From: Candidatus Lachnoclostridium stercoripullorum
GTDB lineage: Bacteria > Bacillota > Clostridia > Lachnospirales > Lachnospiraceae
Direction: 5' to 3'
DNA: 40,440 nt
NCBI GenBank assembly: GCA_019114845.1
Contig: DXEU01000057.1
Span: 1-40,440 of the forward strand
The notes beneath the pieces are model-generated. The model was not told where the DNA came from and made no database searches. It saw only the letters and a program-made list of their open reading frames with translations. Of the stretch, positions 32,330 to 40,364 are shown piece after piece (within the stretch, counting starts at the first letter, position 1; each line of letters starts with the position of its first letter). The translations under genes and the position numbers were made by a program.

Positions 32330-34705
32330 CTATTTGAATGTCACGATGGTCACGCCCGAGTCCCCTTCCCCAAATTCGCCCAGGCGGAAATCCTTCACAT
32401 ATTTTAACTTTTTCAGGTGCTTGTGGACGGCGGCCTTCAGGGCCCCTGTCCCCCGTCCATGGACGACCCTCACCTGATTTAAGTGGGAGAGGTATGCGTC
32501 GTCCAGGTATTTGTCCAGAACCGGCAGTGCCTCGTCCGTGGTCATGCCGATGAGGTTGACTTCCGGGGAGATGGAGCTGGACTTGGACATCTTGATCTTC
32601 CCGCCGCCCGTCTTGGACAGGGTGGGGCCGGTGACCACCGGCTCGTCCAGGAGCTCCACGTCCTTGATGTTCACCAGGGAGCGAAGAATACCCATCTGCA
32701 CGTAGAAATCTCCCTTGGCGTTGGGCAGGGTGCTGACGGTGCCGTTGAGATTCATAGTGAGCACCCGCACGCCGTCCCCGATCTTCAGGGATTTGGGGGA
32801 GACTGCCTTCTTGGGCTTTTTCTGGTCGGCGCCGATGGAGAGATCCTTGTCCACGCTCTTTAATTTCTCCCGCAGGCGGGTGCGCTCCGCCTCCAGCTCC
32901 CGGGTGAGGCCGGCGGAATCCCCCAGCTTGTTGATGTTGCGGATGGTCTGGTCGGCGGTCTCCTTGGCCTCCCGGAGAATGCGCTGGGCCTCCTCCCTGG
33001 CCTTCTGGATCACGGCGTCGGTGCGCTCATCCAGGCGCTCCGTCTTCTGCTGCAGGCGCTTCCGCAGGCCGTCGATCTCCGCCTTGTAGGTTTCAATCTC
33101 CTCCCGCTCCTTCTCGATGGTTACCCGGCTCTCCTCCAGGTGGGCCAGCAGATCCTCAAAGGTCTCGTCCTTGGCCTCCAGGTGGGTGCGGGCGTCGTCG
33201 ATGATGTAGTCGGGAAGCCCCAGCTTCTTGGAGATGGCGAAGGCGTTGCTCTTGCCGGGAATGCCGATGAGCAGGCGATAGGTGGGGCGCAGGGTCTCCA
33301 CGTCAAATTCGCAGCAGGCATTCTCCACCCCCGGCGTGGTGAGGGCAAACACCTTCAGCTCGCTGTAGTGGGTGGTGGCCATGGTGCGGCATTTCATATT
33401 GTGAAGGAAGGAGAGGATGGCGATGGCCAGTGCCGCTCCCTCCGTGGGGTCGGTGCCCGCTCCCAGCTCGTCGAAGAGGCAGAGGGAGTTGGAATCCGCC
33501 TGCTCCAGGATCTTCACGATGGTGGTCATGTGGGAGGAGAAGGTGCTCAGACTCTGCTCAATGCTCTGCTCGTCCCCGATGTCCGCAAACACGTCGTCGA
33601 ACACGGACAGCTCCGACCCGTCGAAGGCGGGAATGTGAAGGCCCGCCTGGCCCATGAGGGTGAAAAGCCCCACGGTCTTTAAGGATACGGTCTTTCCGCC
33701 GGTGTTGGGGCCGGTGACGATGAGCAGGTCAAACTCCTTTCCCAGATGAATGTTGATGGGGACAGCCTTCTCCGGGTCCAGGAGAGGGTGGCGCCCGTCC
33801 TTGATATTGATGTAGCGGTCGCGGTTAAATACCGGTGCGCTGCACTTGTAGTGCCGGGAGAGGGCAGCCTTGGCGAAGACAAAGTCCAGGTGAGTGAGGA
33901 CGTCCAGATCGTTCCTCAGCTCCTCCTGGTACGGCGCCAGCTGGTTGCTCAGATCTGCCAGCACAGCCTCGATCTCCTTCTGCTCCTGGATCTCCAGGGT
34001 GCGCAGGTCGTTGTTCAGACGGATGATGGCCATGGGCTCGATAAACAGGGTGGACCCGGTGGAGGACTGGTCGTGGACCATGCCGGCCACCTGATTCTTG
34101 TGCTCCGCCTTCACCGGCAGGCAGTAGCGGCCGTCACGCATGGTGATGACCGCCTCCTGGAGGTAGGTGCGGCTGCTGTTTAAGATGGAGTTCAGCTGGG
34201 TGTGAATCCGATCCTGAATGGTCTTCATGGAGCGGCGCACATGGCGCAGCCCGGGGCTGGCGTCGTCGCTCACCTCGTCCTCGGAGAGAATGCAGCGCTT
34301 GATCTCATTGTTCACCGGGGTCAGGGGTTCCAGGGAGCGAAACAGCTCCTCCAGGGAGTCGTCGGGAAATTCCGAGTCCTCGTGGCGGCCGTAGGCCTTC
34401 ACCCTGGCGGCGGCGGTCATCAGGGAACTGGCAGCCAAAAGCTCCGTGATGCTCAGAGAGCTGCCGATGTCCAGCCGCTTTAGGGAGCCGCGGATGTCCC
34501 GGATTCCTCCGAAGGACACACTGCCCTTCTGGCGGATCCTGGTCACGGCGTCGGTGGTCTCCGCTTGATTTTTGACGATCTCCTGGTAGTCGGAGGAGGG
34601 GAGCAGCTCACGGCAGAGCGCCTTGGCCGGCTCAGAGGCGGCGTATTCTGTCAGTTTCTCTATAATCTTATCGTATTCCAGTGTTCGCAATGCTTTCTGA
34701 TTCAT
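32330..34705 (-). CDS. mutS2: Endonuclease MutS2
   Basis: A 791-residue protein of the MutS2 type, which suppresses recombination and, in Bacillus, acts on collided ribosomes. MutS core (about 1-510) has Walker A TGPNTGGKTVSLKTVG and Walker B LFDELGAGTDPTEGAAL. A coiled coil (510-630) and a C-terminal Smr nuclease domain (from about 715, VVHGRGTGALKAAVHKHL) follow. The mismatch-recognition domain of MutS is absent, as expected. The ATG at 34705 fits the usual N-terminus (NQKALRTLEYDKIIEKL); ATGs at 34714 and 34744 are alternatives, and none has a strong ribosome site. Confidence 0.95.
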   Translation of the reverse strand: MNQKALRTLEYDKIIEKLTEYAASEPAKALCRELLPSSDYQEIVKNQAETTDAVTRIRQKGSVSFGGIRDIRGSLKRLDIGSSLSITELLAASSLMTAAARVKAYGRHEDSEFPDDSLEELFRSLEPLTPVNNEIKRCILSEDEVSDDASPGLRHVRRSMKTIQDRIHTQLNSILNSSRTYLQEAVITMRDGRYCLPVKAEHKNQVAGMVHDQSSTGSTLFIEPMAIIRLNNDLRTLEIQEQKEIEAVLADLSNQLAPYQEELRNDLDVLTHLDFVFAKAALSRHYKCSAPVFNRDRYINIKDGRHPLLDPEKAVPINIHLGKEFDLLIVTGPNTGGKTVSLKTVGLFTLMGQAGLHIPAFDGSELSVFDDVFADIGDEQSIEQSLSTFSSHMTTIVKILEQADSNSLCLFDELGAGTDPTEGAALAIAILSFLHNMKCRTMATTHYSELKVFALTTPGVENACCEFDVETLRPTYRLLIGIPGKSNAFAISKKLGLPDYIIDDARTHLEAKDETFEDLLAHLEESRVTIEKEREEIETYKAEIDGLRKRLQQKTERLDERTDAVIQKAREEAQRILREAKETADQTIRNINKLGDSAGLTRELEAERTRLREKLKSVDKDLSIGADQKKPKKAVSPKSLKIGDGVRVLTMNLNGTVSTLPNAKGDFYVQMGILRSLVNIKDVELLDEPVVTGPTLSKTGGGKIKMSKSSSISPEVNLIGMTTDEALPVLDKYLDDAYLSHLNQVRVVHGRGTGALKAAVHKHLKKLKYVKDFRLGEFGEGDSGVTIVTFK

Positions 34706-34769
34706 AATACTCATTTCTGCCCGGTTCGGGCGGCTTTCTAACATGTTTGGTTCTGAACGTCACGATTAA

Positions 34770-34778
34770 AGTATAGCA
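34770..34778 (-). promoter_or_regulatory. mutS2 extended -10 promoter
   Basis: On the minus strand TGCTATACT reads as an extended -10 (TGnTATACT), with no good -35 box. It lies 65 bases before the start at 34705. Confidence 0.4.
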
Positions 34779-34806
34779 AAAAAAGGGGGGAATTCCTAGA
34801 CCCTGC

Positions 34807-34835
34807 TTGCATAAATCGGAGAAGAACCTTATAAT
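34807..34835 (+). promoter_or_regulatory. Promoter of the HtrA-like/yhaM/rlmD genes
   Basis: TTGCAT (34807-34812) and a perfect TATAAT (34830-34835) are 17 bases apart. The expected start is about 65 bases before the ATG at 34910. Confidence 0.75.
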
Positions 34836-34909
34836 AGGGACAGGATTGCGGGCGCACGCGCCGCAGACGGACAGGACATTTCCACAGAACACTCTTTTGG
34901 GAGGTACTT

Positions 34910-36214
34910 ATGCCAGAGATGAATCGGCCGGACAAAGAGCCTGAGGAGAAGCGTCAGTTTATAAAGGAAAAGATAGTGAGGCAGCCGCTGACCAGGAGAG
35001 AGATCGCCAGGCGGGCGGCTTTGTTTGGCGGCCTGGGGGCCGTGTTCGGATTGGCCGCTGCGGCGGTATTTGCCCTGGCGTGCCCGTTTTTTGAGGGCTG
35101 TGCGGGGCAGGAGGAGACGGCGGAGTCCATGGTGAGTATTCCCAGGGACGATGTCACCACGGCGCCGACGGCGCCCGGGGAGGCGGCAGAGACACCCTCG
35201 GAGCCCATCAAGCAGCAGGTGGAGAATGCGGTCTCCAGCTACCGGTTTTCCATGGAAGATTACAGCCGCATCCACGTCCCCTTGAAGGAGATGGCGGCGG
35301 AGGCGGACAAGGGCATCGTGACGGTGCACTCTGTGCGCCACGAGACGGACTGGTTCAACAACCCAGTGGAGAACACCGGATATTTCGCAGGAGCTCTGAT
35401 CGCCCAGACCTCTACGGAGTACCTGATCCTCACCACGGAGGACGCGGTGGAGGAGGCGGACGCCATCCGGGTGACCTTTGCGGACGGCACGGAGGCGGCC
35501 GGGACCAGAAAGCAGACAGACCGGGTCAGCGGCATGTCCATCATCAGCGTCAGCCGCAGCGCGGTGAGCCAGGAGACGGCGGCTCGGGTGGAGATTCTCA
35601 CCCTGGGCAATTCCTATCAGATGAAGATGGGGGACCTGGTGCTGGCCATCGGAAGCCCCATGGGCATTGTGCACTCAGTGGATTACGGCTCCCTGGGCTA
35701 TGTGGCCAGGAGCGTGCCGGTGACGGACGGGAGTATCCGCGTGATGTACGCAGATGTGGAGGGAAACGCCCCCATGGGCACCTTCCTTCTGAATCTCTCC
35801 GGGGAGATCGTGGGCATGGTGGCGGACGGATATGCCGGCCCGGGCTCCCAGGATGTGACCACGGCGGTGGGGATCTCCGACTACAAGGGGATCATCGAGC
35901 GGATGAGCAATGGCCTTCCCACCGCATGGCTGGGAATCCAGGGCCAGGACATCACGGCGGAGATGGAGGAGCAGGGCCTGCCGGCCGGCATCTACATCAC
36001 CGGGGTGGCGGAGGGAAGCCCCGCCTACGACGCCGGGATTCAGAACGGGGATATCTTGGTGAAGCTCAACGAGGGGGAGGTCCACACGGTCAAGGAGCTG
36101 CAGACCCGGATCGAGAACCTGGAGGCGGGAACCACCGTCCGGATCACCGTGGACAGAAACGGCATAGAAGAATACAGAGAATTGGAATATCAGGTAACGT
36201 TGGGAGCCAGGTAA
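34910..36214 (+). CDS. HtrA-like PDZ protein lacking the catalytic triad (pseudoprotease)
   Basis: A 434-residue membrane-anchored protein. A basic N-terminus, one membrane helix (about 37-58) and a Thr/Pro-rich linker precede a trypsin-like fold (130-330) and a PDZ domain (335-430, LGIQGQDI, GSPAYDAGIQNGDILVKLN). The fold aligns with HtrA/DegP, but the His site in the LTNxHVV motif is Asp178 (LTTEDAV), the Asp site is Gly208 (GMSIISV), and the Ser in GNSGGP is Ala287 (GNAPMGTF). All three catalytic residues are gone. The frame is intact, so it is probably a binding or scaffold protein. GGGAGG precedes the ATG. It leads an apparent operon with yhaM and rlmD. Confidence 0.88.
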   Translation: MPEMNRPDKEPEEKRQFIKEKIVRQPLTRREIARRAALFGGLGAVFGLAAAAVFALACPFFEGCAGQEETAESMVSIPRDDVTTAPTAPGEAAETPSEPIKQQVENAVSSYRFSMEDYSRIHVPLKEMAAEADKGIVTVHSVRHETDWFNNPVENTGYFAGALIAQTSTEYLILTTEDAVEEADAIRVTFADGTEAAGTRKQTDRVSGMSIISVSRSAVSQETAARVEILTLGNSYQMKMGDLVLAIGSPMGIVHSVDYGSLGYVARSVPVTDGSIRVMYADVEGNAPMGTFLLNLSGEIVGMVADGYAGPGSQDVTTAVGISDYKGIIERMSNGLPTAWLGIQGQDITAEMEEQGLPAGIYITGVAEGSPAYDAGIQNGDILVKLNEGEVHTVKELQTRIENLEAGTTVRITVDRNGIEEYRELEYQVTLGAR

Positions 36215-36257
36215 ACGCCTGGCTTCCCTTATGAATAAGAAGAAGGAGATTGAGACC

Positions 36258-37202
36258 ATGAAATATATCAACACATTTCGGGAAGGAATGCACGTATCGG
36301 ATGTATATCTGTGCAAGACCAAACAGATTGCCCTGACCAAGGCGGGAAAGGAGTACGGCAGCCTGATTCTTCAGGACAAGACCGGCACGGTGGACGCCAA
36401 GATCTGGGATCTCAGCTCACCGGGGGTGGGCAGCTTTGAGGCCCTGGACTATGTGTATGTGGACGCGGATGTGACCGTCTTCCAGGGCTCCCATCAGCTG
36501 AACGTCAAGAGAATCCGCCGGGCGGAGGACGTGGAGTATATCCCGTCGGACTACCTTCCGGTGTCCAGGAAGAACATTGACCGCATGTACGGGGAGTTGG
36601 AGGAGTACATCCGCTCCCTGAAAAACAAGTACCTGCGGGATCTGGCGGCTGGATTTTTTGTGGAGGACCAGCGCTTTATCAAGGAGTTCAAGGCCCACTC
36701 GGCGGCCAAGAGCGTCCACCACGGCTTTGTGGGCGGCCTCCTGGAGCACACCCTGAGCGTGGTGAAGCTCTGCGATTTCTACACGGTGCAGTACCCGGCC
36801 TTAAACCGGGACCTGCTGCTGACGGCGGCCATGTTCCACGACATCGGCAAGATCAAGGAGCTGTCCAATTTCCCGGAGAATGACTACACGGACGCGGGCC
36901 AGCTGATCGGCCACATCGTCATCGGCGCCCAGATGGTGGCCTCCCGCATCGAGAGGACGCCGGGCTTCCCCCAGAAGCTGGCGGCGGAGCTGATCCACTG
37001 CATTCTGGCCCACCACGGAGAGCTGGAGTACGGTTCCCCCAAGAAACCGGCCCTTCTGGAGGCCCTGGCCCTGAATTTTGCCGACAACACGGACGCCAAA
37101 CTGGAGACCATGCTGGAGGCTCTGAGCGGAGCTGGCGACAACAAAGGCTGGCTGGGCTTCAACCGTTTCCTGGACAGCAACATCAGAAAGACGGAAGGCT
37201 GA
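36258..37202 (+). CDS. yhaM: 3'-5' exoribonuclease YhaM family
   Basis: A 314-residue enzyme with an N-terminal OB-fold (about 20-95, KEYGSLILQDKTGTVDAKIW) and an HD metal-binding domain (about 150-290; HHGFVGGLLEHTLSVV, FHDIGKIKELS, LAHHGELEYGSP, NFADNTDAK). B. subtilis YhaM degrades RNA and single-stranded DNA from the 3' end and has the same length. The ATG at 36258 is used because AGAAGGAG lies upstream; an ATG at 36231 would overrun that site. It is 43 bases after the HtrA-like gene and five before rlmD. Confidence 0.93.
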   Translation: MKYINTFREGMHVSDVYLCKTKQIALTKAGKEYGSLILQDKTGTVDAKIWDLSSPGVGSFEALDYVYVDADVTVFQGSHQLNVKRIRRAEDVEYIPSDYLPVSRKNIDRMYGELEEYIRSLKNKYLRDLAAGFFVEDQRFIKEFKAHSAAKSVHHGFVGGLLEHTLSVVKLCDFYTVQYPALNRDLLLTAAMFHDIGKIKELSNFPENDYTDAGQLIGHIVIGAQMVASRIERTPGFPQKLAAELIHCILAHHGELEYGSPKKPALLEALALNFADNTDAKLETMLEALSGAGDNKGWLGFNRFLDSNIRKTEG

Positions 37203-37207
37203 GTGAG

Positions 37208-38593
37208 ATGAAAAAAAATGACCTTTTTACGGTGACCATCGAGGATATGAGCGAGGACGGAGCCGGCATCGGCAAGACGGACGGCTATACCTGGTTTGTG
37301 AAGGATGGACTCATCGGCGACGTGGTGGAGGCCGGCGTCACAAAGATGAAGAAGAATTACGGCTTTGCCCGGCTCGTCCGCATCATCACCCCCTCCCCCT
37401 TCCGCATCGCGCCCCGCTGCCCCGTGGCCAGACAGTGCGGAGGCTGTCAGCTTCAGGCCATGAGCTATGAGGAACAGCTGCGGTTCAAGGAGAGGAAGAT
37501 CCGCAGCAATTTGAGCCGACTGGGGGGAATCCCCGAGGATCAGATTCCCATGGAGCCTATCATGGGCATGGAGGATCCCTGGAGATACCGGAACAAGGCC
37601 CAATTTCCCTTTGGGAGAGATAAGGACGGGGAGATCGTCACCGGCTTTTACGCCGGCAGGACCCACAGCATCATCCCCCAGGAGGACTGCCTTCTGGGAA
37701 TTGAGGAGAATAAAGACATTCTTGAAATTATCAAAAATTTCATGAAAGAATATAAAATAGAACCGTATGATGAGGCGGAGCACCGGGGGCTGGTGCGCCA
37801 CGCCCTGATCCGCAAGGGGTTTGCCACCGGCCAGCTGATGGTCTGCCTGGTGATCAACGGGAAGAAGCTGCCCAGGGCGGAGGTCCTCACGGAGCGCCTC
37901 CTGGCGGTGCCTGGGATGACGAGCATCTCCTACTCGGTGAACGAGGAGCGGACCAACGTGATCCTGGGCCGGGAGGTGACCCATCTCCACGGGCCTGGGT
38001 ACATCACGGACCGCATCGGCGAGGTGTCCTACCGCATCTCCCCCCTGTCCTTCTACCAGGTAAACCCGGTTCAGACGAGGAAGCTCTACGAGACAGCCCT
38101 GGAATTTGCCGGGCTGGAGGGAGGCGAGACCGTGTGGGACCTGTACTGCGGCATTGGAACCATTTCCCTGTTCCTGGCCCAGAAGGCGAAGAAGGTCTGC
38201 GGCGTGGAGATCGTGCCCCAGGCCATCCAGGACGCCAGGGAGAACGCCCGCCTAAACGGCATGGAGAACGTGGAGTTCTTCGTGGGGAAGGCGGAGGAGG
38301 TGCTGCCAGAACAGTACGAGAGGAACCACATGCGGGCGGACGTGATCGTGGTGGATCCCCCCCGAAAGGGCTGCGACGAGCGCTGCCTGGAGACCATCGT
38401 GAAGATGCAGCCGAGGCGCCTGGTGTACGTCAGCTGCGACTCCGCCACCCTGGGGCGGGATGTGAAATACCTGCGGGAGCACGGCTTTGAGCTGACCCGG
38501 GCGCGGGGCTGCGACATGTTCGCCTGGAGTGTACATGTGGAAGTCGTGATTCAGATGACGTATTGTGGTGATAAGGCAAAAAACAAAGGATAA
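37208..38593 (+). CDS. rlmD: 23S rRNA (uracil-C5)-methyltransferase, RlmD/RlmCD family
   Basis: A 461-residue SAM methyltransferase of the TrmA/RlmCD group, which makes m5U in 23S rRNA. A TRAM RNA-binding domain (1-60) is followed by a cysteine cluster likely to bind 4Fe-4S (CPVARQCGGCQLQ plus a later Cys). The catalytic domain shows WDLYCGIGTISLFLA (SAM), VDPPRKGCDE and the nucleophile region VYVSCDSATLGRD. In Firmicutes the single RlmCD enzyme may modify both U747 and U1939; which is done here is not shown. It closes the operon and is followed by a terminator. Confidence 0.93.
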   Translation: MKKNDLFTVTIEDMSEDGAGIGKTDGYTWFVKDGLIGDVVEAGVTKMKKNYGFARLVRIITPSPFRIAPRCPVARQCGGCQLQAMSYEEQLRFKERKIRSNLSRLGGIPEDQIPMEPIMGMEDPWRYRNKAQFPFGRDKDGEIVTGFYAGRTHSIIPQEDCLLGIEENKDILEIIKNFMKEYKIEPYDEAEHRGLVRHALIRKGFATGQLMVCLVINGKKLPRAEVLTERLLAVPGMTSISYSVNEERTNVILGREVTHLHGPGYITDRIGEVSYRISPLSFYQVNPVQTRKLYETALEFAGLEGGETVWDLYCGIGTISLFLAQKAKKVCGVEIVPQAIQDARENARLNGMENVEFFVGKAEEVLPEQYERNHMRADVIVVDPPRKGCDERCLETIVKMQPRRLVYVSCDSATLGRDVKYLREHGFELTRARGCDMFAWSVHVEVVIQMTYCGDKAKNKG

Positions 38594-38625
38594 ACCACAA
38601 GATATAGTGGTTTTGAGAGAAAATT

Positions 38626-38673
38626 CGAGGCAAAAACTGACCGAAAAACGGCCGTTTTTGACCTCGATTTTTT
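38626..38673 (+). terminator. Terminator after rlmD
   Basis: CGAGG-CAAAAAC (38626-38637) pairs with GTTTTTG-ACCTCG (38654-38666) with one bulged base, followed by ATTTTTT. A smaller hairpin, AACCAC/GTGGTT (38593-38612), precedes it right at the rlmD stop. Confidence 0.85.
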
Positions 38674-38798
38674 AATGGTTTGACAGATGACATAGCGATT
38701 TCTGAGGTTGAAGACAGATGAAAAGGAGGTGGTGCTACTTTAACTGTAAGTGAAAAAGGATACGTGCGACAAGGGAGATTGGTGTCAGGAGGTATGCG

Positions 38799-39014
38799 GT
38801 GCAGAAAAAAGAATGGAACGAAGTAACCTGTGTTTCGGGAGTGCTGTCCATTCCAAATGAACTTTTGGAAGCGGCAAAACTGTCGAACGAAGAGGAAATG
38901 ACAATTGAAACAGTTCCAGGTGTGATCCTGATTGGAAAAGAGGATCCTATGGGGATTATTAATCAACCGCTGTTTGATTTGTTTCAGGCATTGGGAATTG
39001 GACCGCTATCATAA
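38799..39014 (+). CDS. Small AbrB/SpoVT-like DNA-binding protein
   Basis: A 71-residue protein with a swapped-hairpin AbrB/MazE pattern (VLSIPNELLEAAKLSNEEEM, TIETVPGVILIGKEDP). It starts at a GTG (38799) with a perfect AGGAGG six bases upstream. A short C-terminal helix follows the AbrB part. Such proteins are antitoxins or transition-state regulators; no toxin gene is visible in the window, though one could lie beyond the right edge or have been displaced by the IS. Its TAA ends three bases before the IS inverted repeat. Upstream, TTGACA at 38680 has no good -10 partner. Confidence 0.65.
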   Translation: MQKKEWNEVTCVSGVLSIPNELLEAAKLSNEEEMTIETVPGVILIGKEDPMGIINQPLFDLFQALGIGPLS

Positions 39015-39085
39015 AAGTAGAGTCCCCAAGTGCAAGGAAAGTGTGGTAGGATAAGCAAACAGACAAAGCACGAGGAGGAAAAACA

Positions 39086-39376
39086 ATGGGACGAAAGTAC
39101 AGCGAGGAAGAGCGCCGGGAGGCGCTGAAACTGGCGGATGAGATCGGGGCGGCTGCGGCGGCCCGGCGCCTGGGGATCAACGAGGACACGCTCTACGGCT
39201 GGCGCGGGCGACAGAAGAAGCAGCGGCGCGTGCTGGAAGAGGAACTGGGGGGCCGCAGCGAGGCAGAGCTGTTGGCGGAGATCAAGCGGCTGAAATCAGA
39301 GCTCCAGCAAGCCCGTGCGGATGTCGAGATTTTGCAGGAGGCCGTCGGTTTTTTCGCCAAAAGCCGGAAGAAGTGA
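39086..39376 (+). CDS. IS3-family transposase OrfA (helix-turn-helix)
   Basis: A 96-residue DNA-binding subunit. An HTH (YSEEERREALKLADEIGAAA, AARRLGINEDTLYGW) is followed by a basic stretch and a leucine-zipper-like coiled coil (about 55-90). GAGGAGG precedes the ATG. It overlaps orfB by GTGA. A T_TTT_TTC heptamer in frame at 39349-39355 could also give a -1 OrfAB fusion. Confidence 0.92.
   Translation: MGRKYSEEERREALKLADEIGAAAAARRLGINEDTLYGWRGRQKKQRRVLEEELGGRSEAELLAEIKRLKSELQQARADVEILQEAVGFFAKSRKK
39349..39355 (+). promoter_or_regulatory. Candidate -1 frameshift heptamer in orfA
   Basis: T_TTT_TTC fits X_XXY_YYZ in the orfA frame. The -1 frame after it stays open into orfB, which is read in that frame. 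This is the usual way IS3 elements make the fused transposase. Confidence 0.55.
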
Positions 39377-40263
39377 GTAAGCGGGAACGGTTCCGCTTCA
39401 TCCGGCAGCAGATAGGACGCTGGAGTATCGCTGCCATGTGCCGGGCACTGCAGGTAAGCCAGCAGGGATATTATCAGTTCCTCCGCCGCCCAGACAGAGC
39501 GTTCCGGGATCGGGAGCTGCTGGAGGAGATCTACGAGTGCCTGCGCGAGGAGCCGGAGAACGCCAACTATGGCGTCCGGCGGATCGTCTGCTGGCTGCGG
39601 CAGAAGCGAAACTACACGGGTGGCTCCCGGCGCATTTACCGGATCTGCCGGGAGCACCATCTGACGATCCGGCCCAAGCGCCGCGCTTCCGGCACGACAA
39701 CGGCGGATTCTCAGGCGGAAAAGTCGGAAAACCTGATTCAACAGGACTTTACTGCCGAAAAACCAAACGAAAAGCTGCTCACCGATATCACCGAGATCCC
39801 CTGCCAGGATGGGAAGCTGTACCTGGCGGCCGTGCTGGACTGCTTCGACGGCAGCATTCAGGGCTTCCATGTGGACGGGCATATGCGCGCGGAGCTGTGT
39901 GTGAAGGCACTGGAGGATGCCTGCCGGAAGTCCGGCGCCAGAGGGATGATCGTCCACTCGGACCGGGGTAGTCAGTTCACCAGCCACCTCTTCCGGGAGG
40001 CGCTGAAACGGTACAGGGCGATTCAGAGCATGAGCGGCACGGGGCGGTGCTACGACAACGCCAGGATGGAGAGCTTTTTTGCTACGCTGAAGAAGGAGAA
40101 GCTCTACCCGGTCAACACGCGCACGCTGACGAAGGAGGAGGTGCAGTCCATCCTGTTCCGCTACATCAGCTATTACAATCTGCGCCGGATCAGCCTGGTA
40201 AACGGTGGCCTGCCGCCGCTGGTGTACCGCCAGCAGTATTTGGAGCGGACGGGGGCGGCCTGA
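39373..40263 (+). CDS. IS3-family transposase OrfB (DDE integrase core)
   Basis: A 296-residue catalytic subunit. An N-terminal HTH_21-type region (EPENANYGVRRIVCWLRQKR) precedes the rve integrase core, where the DDE residues are in LLTDITEIP, VHSDRGSQFTS and ARMESFFATLKKE. SMSGTGRCYDNA is typical of the IS3 group. It starts at a GTG that overlaps the orfA stop; a -1 frameshift would give the OrfAB fusion. No break is seen, so it appears complete. Confidence 0.93.
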   Translation: MSKRERFRFIRQQIGRWSIAAMCRALQVSQQGYYQFLRRPDRAFRDRELLEEIYECLREEPENANYGVRRIVCWLRQKRNYTGGSRRIYRICREHHLTIRPKRRASGTTTADSQAEKSENLIQQDFTAEKPNEKLLTDITEIPCQDGKLYLAAVLDCFDGSIQGFHVDGHMRAELCVKALEDACRKSGARGMIVHSDRGSQFTSHLFREALKRYRAIQSMSGTGRCYDNARMESFFATLKKEKLYPVNTRTLTKEEVQSILFRYISYYNLRRISLVNGGLPPLVYRQQYLERTGAA

Positions 40264-40282
40264 CCGGCAGCGCACTGCGGGT

Positions 40283-40364
40283 AGCATCTGCCTGGCCGCG
40301 CGTCAATGGTAAATGGCTTCGCCACGGCTATCGCCGCCATTGACTCACAGCCAGAGCAGATGCT
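40283..40364 (+). other. Nested stem-loop in the 3' end of the IS
   Basis: AGCATCTGCCTGGC (40283-40296) pairs with GCCAGAGCAGATGCT (40350-40364), and inside it GTCAATGG (40302-40309) pairs with CCATTGAC (40337-40344). A separate GGCGGC-GAA-GCCGCC hairpin follows (40378-40392). They fill the space between orfB and the right inverted repeat. The role may be blocking read-in transcription or a structured RNA. Confidence 0.65.

Noticed and set aside
38703-38798. A second small gene before the AbrB-like gene, near AAAAGGAGGTGG
   Set aside because: No start codon lies at a suitable distance; the only ATG frame there ends after about 12 codons.
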